Assembly (NCBI GenBank): GCA_002110485.1
Contig: MOWL01000048.1
Location: 682,001-746,000, forward strand
Length of the DNA: 64,000 nt
From: Emergomyces orientalis
Taxonomy: Eukaryota > Ascomycota > Eurotiomycetes > Onygenales > Ajellomycetaceae
Direction: 5' to 3'
In this document: one piece after another, positions 46,545-56,650 of the stretch
Layout: every line of letters starts with the position of its first letter
Numbering within the stretch: position 1 is the first letter of the stretch
Translations under genes and position numbers: made by a program
Notes under the pieces: generated by a model
What the model was told of the DNA's origin: nothing
The model's database searches: none
Seen by the model: the letters and a program-made list of their open reading frames with translations, nothing else

Positions 46545-46821
46545 ATTAAATGTACGGGACTGGAGACAAAAGATAGCGCGCATGGCGGAACTTCTCACCA
46601 CAGAAGCTACCCCGCAAGAGCAGCACTTTTCAGCGCTGTTCTGTTGATCAGAGAGAATAGACTGGTGTCCACTAGGGTTAGACGGCTGAAGCGGTTATCC
46701 TTAGAGAGGATAACTCCAATCATAGGGTCGCAGTCCGGTCATCTCACCATACCACCTAACTCTCGGATATGTCCTGCCGATTTCCCTGCATCGATTCCTG
46801 GGAGCACGCGCTGGTGGACGC

Positions 46822-46835
46822 AGGTCGACTGACCT
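46822..46835. promoter_or_regulatory. palindrome AGGTCGACTGACCT, copy 2
   Basis: Near-copy of 46531-46544 at the equivalent place in the second duplication unit, followed by the same TATTAAATGT. Confidence 0.4.
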
Positions 46836-47605
46836 ATTAAATGTGTGGGACCAGCAATCTCCAAAGATAGCGCGGACGGCAAAACTGTTCCAGCCCACCC
46901 CTGCGGAAGCTACCCCGCAAGGCAACATTATTCGACGCCGTTCTTTGTGAAATGTGAGAAAAGGATTTGTGTTAACAAGGGCTAAACAGTTCAAGCGGCC
47001 ATCCTCCAAAGAGGATGACTCCAATCACATGGCAGCAGTTCTGCAATAGCACCGAACTCTCGGATCAGTCCTGCAGAGTAAGAATGAGAAACGCTTTTTT
47101 GGTCATTGCTAATGAGACGCACTCTCCCTGCCATGCCACGTAAATGGTTTGTAGTAGTCGTTGTTCAAGTGGGCCGGAAATTAAAAAATCAGCCCCGTTA
47201 GACTGGAACCGGGTCAATTCCTCTTTCATAGCCTTGGGGAATCCTGCTGGGGTCGGCCGCTCGCCTCGCTTTTAGCTCAGCAAACTTCGCACTAGTGAAA
47301 AGTTTCAGACCACTTTTTTGATGAATTGAACTCCATGTACTCCGTAGGCTTAGTCGACTGCGAGGTGGCTGACGGAGAACCACTTCATTATTTGCGCAGA
47401 ATGTGCCATCCGCTGTGAAATGGCCATGTCATCGCGCAGACTAACTAGCCTGATGAAGGCAAACACATTTCAGAAGGAGGGGCAATTGATGGGACCCATC
47501 GACTTAAGACATCTGCAACAGAAATTCCCATTCCACTGCTTTCTGGGTTGTTAGATCTCTCCCGATATAATTACTTCCTACTTTGTTCCAACCCAGCTTT
47601 GCACG

Positions 47606-49126
47606 ATGTCTGCTTCTTCTACTCCGCTACTTGATTTGGCAGCGCATATCTCCGACGCAGCGAAGACACTCCACGGTTTCTTGGCCGCAAATGGCCATCC
47701 CCAGCCTTCATTTGAAGCTGACTGTCCGCCAGAATTCCCAATTACCGCTTCACCCGAGATTGTAGATTACCGACGGAAATTAATCGAGGCAACTCGAACC
47801 ATGCACGACTTAATCAGCTATCCCTCGGACCACATCCGACAGCTATCTCTTAAAGTTGACAAATTCTTCCCATCTCAATTAATCCCCGTTCCCCTATAAC
47901 GATGCCTTTAATGCAGCATTAGCTCTGATAACAGTTAAACTCAGTATCACGACCACTCCACGCTTCGCTGGATATATCATCGTGGCATTGCAAGCATTGT
48001 GCCTTTGGAAGGGGATATCTCATTTACGGACATTGCCGCGTCGGCAAACGTTGATGAGGATCATGCTCGTCGTATGCTCCGTTATGCGATGACCAACAGA
48101 ATCTTTAAAGAAGCACGCCCCGGATATGTCGCCCATACGGCGTCGTCCAGCCTCATGGTTCGGAACGAGGGTATCCGTTCCTGGATCGGCTTTGCGGCCG
48201 AGGAAGGCTATCCAACATCAGTCAAGATGATGGACGCGATGGAGTTGTTCAAAGGTAGTCAAAGCCCCCGCGAGTGTGCTTATAACTTGGCCTTTGAGAC
48301 GGACCTACCATATTTTCAGCACTTGGCATTGTTTCCCGAGCGCCAAAAGCGATTTGCGATTACGATGGGGGAGGCGACAACCGCTGGTGGTTGGGATATC
48401 AGTCATCTTGTAACTGGATATCCTTGGGAAACAATTGGAGAAAGCACCGTTGTCGATGTATGTCAGGATTTCTATTTTGTTTACCCTCATTTACGAGTTC
48501 CTCTGACGAGAGTTTGGTATTAGGTAGCCGGTTCAACAGGGCATGCTTGCATTGCAATTCAAGAGAAGGCACCAGCAGCCAAGTTCATTGTGCAGGATTT
48601 GGAGCAGGTTGTCAAACAAGGGCAAAACACCTTGCCATCATCATTGAATGATAAAATCACGTTCCAATTGCATGACATTTTCAACCCGCAGCCTGTTCAA
48701 GGCGATATATACTTGCTGCGATGGATACTCCATGATTACCCAGATGGGGAAGCGTTGAAAATCCTAAGAAACCTCATCCCAGCGCTAAAGAATGGCTCTC
48801 GTATTATCCTTAATGACGTTGTTCTCCCCGAACCTGGCATTCTGCCGCCGATGGAAGAGCGATTTGTAAGGTACGTTACTGCACTGCTATATGCCGCGTG
48901 ATTAGCCCCACACTAACCACGTGCAAGACATTCGGATCTTGAAATGATGAATTTGTGTAATTCCCGAGAGCGACCCTTGGACGACTGGATCAAACTCTGC
49001 AGAGATGCTGATCCGCGCTTCGAATTGGGTTCGATAACTACGCCGCCTGGTTCCGCTTTATCAATAATTGAGCTTATATTCCGGGACGATAGTACTCGGA
49101 AGGGTTGCAGTGATCAGGCCAACTAA
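47606..49126 (+). CDS. fungal O-methyltransferase (Methyltransf_2 type)
   Basis: SAM-dependent O-methyltransferase of the type that tailors fungal polyketides. Exons 47606-47854, 47945-48457, 48524-48870 and 48928-49126 give 435 residues. The N-terminal dimerisation and winged-helix part includes YHDHSTLRWIYHRGIASIVP and YAMTNRIFKEARPGYVAHT. The SAM loop is VVDVAGSTGHACIAI, restored exactly by intron 2. The catalytic histidine is in LLRWILHDYPDGEAL, followed by ILNDVVLPEPG. The last exon begins HSDLEMMNLCNSRER, the usual substrate-pocket helix. The first intron donor (GTTGAC) is weak. Divergent from the PKS, so the enzyme probably methylates a hydroxyl or carboxyl of its product. No signal peptide. 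Confidence 0.9.
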
Positions 49127-50465
49127 ACGGGCATGACAGGTGTTACACATGCATGTGGAAAAGCTTGAGATGGGGTGAGATGCTCACTACTAGGAAGAGA
49201 TACCGGTCGCATTTTTTTTTACCACACTTAAAGCCCAGGTCAATTTGTGAAAAATTCATGGCATTCAGGATAAATCCACTACCCTTCTAGTGAATAATCA
49301 TAATTACCATATATGTGTTATCTTGATCATGTGTCACCACGATATTTCCTTGTCGGACATGTCATAGGCGGAAACATATCTGAGCATAGTGTCCGCCGAA
49401 AAAAATTGGAGGGATTTGGTAAATGAATTTCTGTCGTCATAAGGGAGCGGAAATTCGAGGCCATAAAATCCAACCGCAAGAGCCGTGTTTATTGATAGCT
49501 GTGTAACGTTGCGGCTGGCTAAATGAACAAATCTTGTCCAAAATTTTTATTTTATAACAAAATTACATATTTAAGGAAACTGTCCCAGATTTTGGATATA
49601 ACAGTTAAAACGTGGGATATATTATAAATTATGCCAGAGAATATATATATATATATATATTATGTAGGGTTGTAATCCATTTCACAGTACACTATACATT
49701 CAACCCGTGTTCGTGGAAGTCAAGGCAAAATACATTAGGAAAGCTGCTTATGTCTCCCGGTCGCGTCGGTCTGAAGTGCACGATACCTTTTCCCCTTTTT
49801 TCATTCTGCGATACTTAAAAGGCAAAAGATGAAGTGACATGTAACGGCCTTTCCCTAGATTAACGGCTCAATAGGATCCTCGCTTTATCCGAATTCTAAG
49901 ATAATCCGCTCGCAACAAGACTGAGGGTAACACCAACGAATACACGTTGCAGTTTGGCCTCGGGCTTTACGTCACGGATCCAGATGCATTGGTCTCACAA
50001 AGTAACTAATGAGTTGCGCCCGAAGGCACTCCAACCGGCCAGTCCAGACAGGATCGATCACACCAGACGGAGATGTATGGATAATCGGCGACTTTGCACG
50101 AAAACACAGTGGGAAAAGCAACTGATGCGATTTGCTAAACATGGGAACAGGCATACAAGCAGACAGCTACGTGCGAGGATTGCGAACGGAGCAATAGATG
50201 CTATCATTAACGTCCAATTTGATTTCCAATGTCGTTCGATCTTTTTTTTAAGGATGGGGACCTTCAAAAAACAGGACGAAATATCTGCAAGGTGGACAGT
50301 CACTATTTAAATAGGGATGCGCAGATTTCAACCCAACGCCTACACGCCAGATACACGCAGTTTTCCATAGCAATAGAGGAGAAAAGAGGAAAAGAGGAAC
50401 AAAAACAAAGAGAAACTTGCGCCAGTGTGTGGGGGGAATCAAACATGCCCCATCTTGTTGTTGGG
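49127..50465. other. intergenic between convergent methyltransferase genes
   Basis: AT-rich spacer with an (AT)n microsatellite at about 49640-49660. Short frames only; no gene recognised. Confidence 0.5.
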
Positions 50466-51642
50466 TCAATCACGAGCGGAAGTCGTCTCAGACGGCTGAG
50501 TCAGTGGTTTCATCGCATATACGCAGTGCCTGTCAGCATGTGTCGTTAGCAACTTGACTTTTTACTGCCCATGCGAATTGGTGCTCACTTACGCAACAGT
50601 GTACATATGGTAATCCAGATTCTTCAAATCTTGCCTTGCGCCAGCAATCATGGCTTGTACCATGTTGTAGTCCCAATTCAATGCCCGTGTAAACATAGCG
50701 AGTGTATAAGGCTCAAAAGACTCCGACATTGCTAGCTGCATATAATGCCCAAGAGTACTCTTCTTCTCGTCTGATTGCCAAGGTGAGAGAGGAACTTTTC
50801 GTTTGTCTTCTTTAACATTTGTGAAGCCCGCGTTTTTCACAAGTTCATAATACTTGGCAGCGACATTGACTGATTTACCCAATGATTCGGCGGCTTCAGC
50901 ATAGAGCATACCGAGCTGGCGGTAGGCTGAGTTCTCGGGAACGCTGTTATCATCAGTTGATCCCCGTGATTCGAAATCAAAGACTTGAATCCAGCCACCT
51001 GGCGCCAAGTTGTCATATGCCTGCTCTAGCAACCGCGGCCAATCGCCTATTGCTCCGTCCATACCTCGAATGTGTATAAAATCGAATGGCTTGTTGAAAA
51101 CCCAGTCGTCCTCGGCATCGTTGATTTCGAACTGCAGGTTCTCAGGAACGTAGGACGATTGTATAGGAGAGAGGTCTATCGCTATGACTTCTGCATCTGG
51201 GTGCATATCGGCAAAGTCCATAGCCCACTATTAAATACAAAGTAGGTAAATAAAACATTAGCTGCCACGGCTACAAAATTATCCAGTCGTCGAAAGAGAG
51301 GGAGGGACTCACAATTCCCGTGCCACAGCCGACATCAAGGGCCCTCCGGACTCTTTTAAGAGGGGCCTGATAGAGCTCGCCGCCAAAAGTCAGGAGGTAA
51401 ACGTGATGTAGCATATCCAAGCGATCCTGCTCTTTGTCGTCATTGGGCATGAGATATTTTCCTGCATGGTAGGCATGATATCGTCTACCATTCTCATACC
51501 TGCAGGCCAATTCATGAGTTATCAGTAGGTGTGATACCGGGTTGTGGCAGGTCGCGAGCGCGGACCACGAATAGAGCAGCCAGAGACAAACAACTTACTC
51601 GTAATCATAAATGCTAGCGGTCAGGGAATATGTGTCATCCAT
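50466..51642 (-). CDS. LaeA-type SAM-dependent methyltransferase
   Basis: Class I methyltransferase resembling the many LaeA-like or tailoring methyltransferases of fungal clusters. Exons in transcript order 51599-51642, 51313-51499, 50593-51227 and 50466-50529 give 309 residues. Hallmarks are YENGRRYHAYHAGKYLMPND followed by EQDRLDMLHHVYL, the SAM loop ALDVGCGTGIWAMDFA, VIAIDLSPIQ, PFDFIHIRGMDGAIGDW and LAPGGWIQVFDFE. The last exon is short and ends YAMKPLTQPSE. The start at 51642 (MDDTYSLTASIYDYE) is minimal; the frame stays open upstream to 51963, so the protein may be up to 107 residues longer. It could be a local tailoring enzyme or a regulator; the sequence does not decide. Confidence 0.85.
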
Positions 51643-52626
51643 GGATGCTATTCGAGAGCTCTGAGGGACTACAAAATCTGCTGGTGTTGTGCTGATGGGA
51701 GCGATGGCAAGACTTTTATGGCAACCGTCCCGAACTCCTGGATCCCCCCGGAATTCCCAGCTCCAGCTGGGTCGCGGTAACCTTCCTCGGGGCTCTGGCC
51801 GATCGCCGAGACCCACCATCCTGGCAATCCCAAGAGGGGTGGCCATTATGGGGTCATGGATCCAACGAACTGCAATGGATCCCAGACTAAGGGTTATTGG
51901 TTGACAGAGATGGCTCCGCCCGTTATTATTGGATGATATGGTGAAGTTTCCGTGCACAGACAACCCATGGCAATAATCAATTGGATCTGGCCAAAAGGTT
52001 AATTGTCCTATTTCTTTCGTTGGGAACCTGTCACCAGAGCTGCTTAGTGCAGAGAACTAGTCATTTAGCGTTCATACTAATTTAGATGTAAAGTTTATTG
52101 GGCTCAGCCCTTTCCAGCAAACCGTGCGTTGATGTTTTCTTTCACCAAAATTTCGAAGATATTTCTTCATAATTCATATGCTCTATGTGGGAAATTCACT
52201 AATCTTCTTCGAGATAAATGCAAAAAACAGTAGAAAATGAATTCATGGAGGGAATTGATTAATGGCGGCAATTTCATGATCTAGAATTGTTAAAATTCAA
52301 ATTCAGAGAGATGTTTCAATGAGCTGTCTATTACTAACCTGTCAAACCTTATTCATGCCAAAACCGTTCTGCCAGTTCATGTTCAAATTCTGAGAGAAAC
52401 TCAGCTTCAACTCTGAAAATTCAGTCATTTTTTATCTGGCAAATGGTTAAATTCTAATTCTATTCACTATCAAATATTCTCTCAAAACCCCCTTGCTTGT
52501 TCTTGGTGCCAATATGATGAGAAAGAGAGTTAGATGAAGTAAGATAGATTTCCATATCAAGTATTGATAATTAGATATACACACCCTTGCTCACTTTTAA
52601 TAAATTGATGATATGGGCTTGAATTC
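51643..52626. other. upstream of LaeA-like gene, then CpG-poor AT-rich DNA
   Basis: 51643-51963 is an open extension of the methyltransferase frame and may be 5' coding or leader. From about 52060 the sequence becomes AT-rich and almost free of CG, like the other old repeat blocks. No gene recognised. Confidence 0.4.
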
Positions 52627-52794
52627 TGTTGGCAGGATGCCCTTAGTAGACCACGTGACCCGCACTCCTCTATGAGAGAGCTGCGCCCGCTAGATAATGA
52701 AGATGGAAGGTTGATTGATTGTACTATCTAGCGGGCGCAGCTCTCTCATATTGGAGTGCGGGTCACATGGTCTACTAAGGGCATCCTGCCAACA
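52627..52794. mobile_element. 168-bp foldback element or palindromic solo LTR
   Basis: Starts TGTTGGCAGGATGCCC and ends GGGCATCCTGCCAACA. The two arms of about 70 bp are inverted copies with only a few mismatches (for example CACGTGAC against CATGTGAC), around a spacer of roughly 28 bp. A C-run (CCCCCCC, so a G-tract on the minus strand) abuts its right end, as a polypurine tract abuts an LTR. TG...CA ends also fit an LTR, so a solo LTR of a minus-strand element is as likely as a MITE. Confidence 0.7.
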
Positions 52795-52999
52795 CCCCCC
52801 CTGGCCAAGAGCACCCGGAAAACCTCCTAGCTAGCCTGAATATTATATACAAATCATGCCTGATTATCTTATTAAAAAACTCTTTATTTCATATACAAAT
52901 TGATCTCTAGCTTCTAGTTTTAAATTATTTTTATTATCTCTATTTTTATTTTTTTTCTCTCTGAAATTTCTTCACAATATTCTGTATTTATAATTTAAA
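52795..52999. other. AT-rich spacer, possible internal remnant of an LTR element
   Basis: Begins with the C-run and GGCCAAGAGCACCCGG, then becomes AT-rich. No frame or motif supported. Confidence 0.3.
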
Positions 53000-54455
53000 A
53001 ATATTATTATTATTATTATTATTTCTACACCACTTGATCCCAAGGATATGTGGGGAGGCAGCTAGTATACAAAGTGAGGAAAACCTTGGGCTATCTAGTA
53101 TAGTTCTGGCCTAAAAACCCCCTGAACAGCAAATCTATTCAACATTTGTAATCACTTCAAGTACCGCGGAGCAGCTCCCGCTGCTCTTAGAGAAGATGGT
53201 GCATAGCACCGTGAGAAGACAAGAAAACCCCCTATATCATCATCACCTCTGTCTGAACATAAGAAAGACTTCTAATGAATGTGGCACCTCATGCTGTGTG
53301 TCCGCCGCTCATCGCGCAGACTTCAACGTCCTGGAGTGCTTGTAGCGCGCAGGCCACTCAACTCCGTGCTTGTGGCGCGCCCGGTCGCCCAACTTCGCGC
53401 TTGCAGTGTGCCAGTTCACCCAGATCCGCACTTCAAGCTCACTATCTCCTGGTAAGGTCTTGCTCTTCGCGCCCTTCACCTCCTGATATGCGCCAGCCGT
53501 GTTTCTTAGTTGTGCTGTGCATCTCATTCCGCCCTTCTCTCACTTAACACCTTGGCTAGGGAGAACTGTCTGAGGATGTCCTGCTTGAGCCACCACTTGG
53601 TGAGCCTGTGCAGTCCTTCCTTGGTGTCCAGCAACCACTTCTTATTCACTCTGCCCTCCTGCTCCAGCTCCACGCGTTCCACACTGAATCGTGTACAGTG
53701 TATCATCACATGCAGCACTGTTTCATGCTCATATCCACATGGACATTTCAGTGTGGGGAAGCCAGGAACTCTTCTTCTGTGGAGAAACGCTGCAAGGCCT
53801 GTCTTGCCGGTACACAGCTGGACTATCAATGAGCTTCGGGCCTTGCTCAGGCCCTCATGCCATCTTAGTAGCTCTACATCCGGGGGCCTGCCAAACAGTT
53901 CTCCTCATGGTGTTGTGCATGCTCTTCATCTGTTCTGCCATCTTATCATTGCCTCCTCCCTCACTCATCTCTTGAAGACCCAGTTACAGACACTGTTTTC
54001 TTGTCTTTCCTGCTTTTTCAGTTGCTTTGCCTGTCTCACCCAATTTACACTCCACCCCTGCTGCATGCTCACTGGGTGCAGTACTGCCTCCACTGACTGC
54101 ATTCCTCTGTTATTCCTTCTGCGAAGTCTGGCTCTGACCTGCACACATGCCTGTTTTATCTGCTCCATGATTTCTGACTCCTTAAGCCGCTCAGTTGCTC
54201 TGGCCACCACACTGTCTAGATGTATCTCCAGAGGCAGTGTGGCTGTCTCCGCCTCCAGTGAGGTGATTGGAGTGGCTCTGTAGGCCCCTGCAATGACCTG
54301 TAGGCATCCATTTTGAATCTTCTCCAGGCTGGCTAGCAGCTGGCGTTGATGTCGCGGTTCATGTTGTGTCGCCTGTGGTTGATGCCATGCCAGCGCTCCG
54401 TATCCTATTGCGGGCCTTATCACTGCATTGTAGACCCTCCGGGCATGCTGATTTA
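53000..54455 (-). pseudogene. 3' end of a Tad-like LINE retrotransposon (copy 1)
   Basis: Minus-strand open pieces (53965-54423 and 53524-53829) are typical of the end of Tad/I-type Pol: RPAIGYGALAWHQP, ASLEKIQNGCLQVIAGAYRA, then LCTGKTGLAAFLHRRRVP, CPCGYEHETVLHVMIHC (the terminal Cys/His motif) and WLLDTKEGLHRLTKWWL. The element is 5'-truncated at about 54455 and broken by frameshifts. The 3' end is a (TAA)n-type tail, seen on the plus strand as ATT repeats at about 53002-53024, next to CACCACTTGATCCCAAGG, which is shared with the second copy near 62550. Confidence 0.85.
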
Positions 54456-54639
54456 AAAATATAAAAAACTTTTATTTCTTTCTCATCTCATAAGTTCTGA
54501 TTTCTGACACTGATACTAACTCTAGTAACTCTGATTCTTGACTCTGACACAGCTTCTGATAGATAGTTTTAGTTGTGTGAAAATGAGAGAAGATAGTGTG
54601 AGAAATGATATAAATAGTGTATAAATATAGATATAGTAT
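54456..54639. other. short AT-rich spacer
   Basis: Repeated ATTTCTGACAC/CTCTGA-type words, no coding signal. It separates the LINE fragment from the LTR copy. Confidence 0.3.
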
Positions 54640-54987
54640 TGTGATGGGCTACGCCCATGTTAGTAGACCATTCCGCTCACGAAAGCTCGGTCTCGTGCGG
54701 TGAAGGCGGCACAGGCGCTGCAGCCAATCAGAGTTTGGCAGCCCTGGGCCATCAAAAGATTTCAGTCAATCAGAGCTCACAGAAGCTTCATGATTTTCTT
54801 CACTCTAATTATATTTTAACTTATACATCAGACTTTCTGATCAGTTATTCTTCTGCTTCACTTATAAAAGAATCTTGTATGAATATCACTGCATATCTCT
54901 CTTCTTTTTCTTTTCTTAATATTTTCTACTTTTTGTATTATAAGCTCTAGTTATTGTATGCCAATTAATCAGTGTAGGCCTGTTACA
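54640..54987 (+). repeat. gypsy-type LTR, 348 bp (copy B, solo)
   Basis: Starts TGTGATGGGCTACGCCCA and ends GTAGGCCTGTTACA. It shares with copy A (21769-22037) the ATAAAAGAATCTTGT promoter-like core, the CT-rich tract and TTTTCTACTTT near the end. The central part is longer than in copy A. No coding remnant of the element flanks it, so it looks like a solo LTR. Confidence 0.65.
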
Positions 54988-56328
54988 CTTAGAAAACGTT
55001 CATTATCTTCTCATTGAAAGATAATTACTACTTAAAAACCTAGTACAAACATGCATCAGTGCATAAGAAGAAAAGAAGAAGATTAGCTATGAATACTAAA
55101 ATTTCTACTAGATTAATACAGAAGCTCACTCATCAGTAAATCTGACTCTATGAAGTTAGTGAAAGACTTGAGAGTTTTGACACAGAAAATTCATGAAATT
55201 TTCATATAAATACTTCTCTGAACTCAAAGAATCCTCCAGCAAAGAATTTCAAGTGTAAGGGGCGAGCAATTAGGTATGAAAGAACTATATTGTGCCTAAT
55301 ATACAAGAAGAAAAGCTTAAGAAAGAAAAGAGAAAGAAAAGAAAGAAGTGCAAAGAGTGTGTAGAAAAGTGCTCTAAGCACAGATTGCAAGCAAGGGCTA
55401 GCCACTAGCGCGGGAGCTATTAGTCTGTTTGGGCGGCTAGCCCGAGTCCACATAACCATATAGGGGTTCAACCCCTGACAGATTGCTTGTTTTTCTTCTA
55501 TATTTGAATCTCCTACATGTTCTTTTGTATTGCTATTTGGATAGCTCGTTGAATAGAATATTATATACATGGCGAACTTATCAACCTTCTTACGATTCCG
55601 CTGCTCCTGCTCACATGCCGCCAAAAGCGCACAACCTCTTATTCCACTTCACTATCACATCTGCTTGTATTTGTGATCAATGGTTCAGCCATTTCTCAAT
55701 TTCTCAATTTTTCGGCGGCTTGCATAGAGCTAGATATTTCATACAAACATCATATTGACAGATTGATACAGTGAGAGATAGATATACTTCAAGAGCTTTG
55801 AGAATGTCTTTCACATCTGTATCAGAGTCAGTGAGATATTGCTTTATTTTATCTAATAATACAGTTTTTTATATTAAATCATTGATCTTCTTCATATCTC
55901 TTCTCATTTTTTCATACTCTGCTAACTTTATTTTTTATATAGTCATGTTTATCTCTCAATTAATTTTTACTTTTTGTGTATGTTCTTCCAGTTCTGACAT
56001 CACTGATTTTACAAGATTATTAATGTAATCTTGTTTTTTAACATCTACAAAGTCATGGACTTTGGAGAATTTAGCCACTTGTATGATATATGTATATCAC
56101 AGCTTCCAGTCTTTTGATGAGGACAGCTGTACGGCTTTCAAGTTGATTATATTGTTTGAATCCGCCATGTCTGCGGCAGCTAATCGGACGATCAGGTAGA
56201 TATACGTATTCGAGTAGATATACAGATGGTTATACGTAAACGGGTAGGTTTACGGGTAGGAATTATATATATATCGTGAGCGTTGTTCAGAACGTCTCCG
56301 GGCTCATAACTATCAGATTCAGTGATTT
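54988..56328. other. AT-rich intergenic block, no supported gene
   Basis: Open frames on both strands (for example 55202-55624) are low-complexity and lack domains. AGGGGTTCAACCCCT near 55462 resembles a tRNA T-arm but does not fold into a tRNA with its surroundings. 56190-56260 has repeated TATACGTA/GGTAGGTTTACG words. Confidence 0.4.
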
Positions 56329-56596
56329 GTTATATTGCCAATATTCATATATTTATTCTTCAATTGATTCCTTAACTAACTAGCTATGAAATAATGTAAT
56401 ATATATGACTCTTTCGCTATGTGCGAGCCAAGGAACTAAGAATAAGCGAATGGGCGTGGTTCGCCGATTTACGGGCTCATAATCATGCAATGGAACAACC
56501 ATGTTCGGCGAATCCCAACAAAAAGAGTCACATATATTATAATTATTCATAGCTTGAAAAATAAAAGCATACATATATGAATATTGGCAATATAAC
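56329..56596. mobile_element. 268-bp foldback (MITE-like) element
   Basis: The outermost 24 bp are perfect inverted repeats: 56329-56352 starts GTTATATTGCCAATATTC, and its exact inverse ends at 56596. Inner parts of the arms also match imperfectly (AGCTATGAA and ATATATGACTCTTT against their inverses). It has no coding capacity. It lies about 55 bp past the stop codon of the NucA/NucB-like frame. Confidence 0.7.
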
Positions 56597-56650
56597 GGAT
56601 ATGAAAGATCCGATAATGAGTCATACAAAGCTTAGCCAAAGCAAACCAAC

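Larger units (their letters stand above)
46481..47080. repeat. diverged tandem duplication, two units of about 300-311 bp
   Basis: Unit 1 starts at CGATTCCTG 46481 and unit 2 at CGATTCCTG 46792. Shared landmarks in the same order are GACCTATTAAATGT, AAAGATAGCGCG, GAAGCTACCCCGCAAG, AGAGGATAACTCCAATCA or its near copy AGAGGATGACTCCAATCA, and ACTCTCGGAT with TCCTGC. Indels and substitutions show the duplication is not recent. Confidence 0.8.
46009..47605. promoter_or_regulatory. divergent promoter region of PKS and O-methyltransferase
   Basis: 1.6 kb between the PKS start (minus) and O-methyltransferase start (plus), likely carrying shared control of both genes. It contains a diverged tandem duplication at about 46481-47080 with a conserved palindrome in each copy (separate entries). 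No gene-like frame. Confidence 0.6.

Noticed and set aside
49638..49662. (AT)n tract as a functional element
   Set aside because: Simple microsatellite in AT-rich intergenic DNA with no associated feature.
55400..55490. Possible tRNA or tRNA-derived SINE (AGGGGTTCAACCCCT)
   Set aside because: The B-box-like stretch is only a local inverted repeat. The preceding sequence gives no acceptor stem, D-arm or correct A-to-B box spacing.
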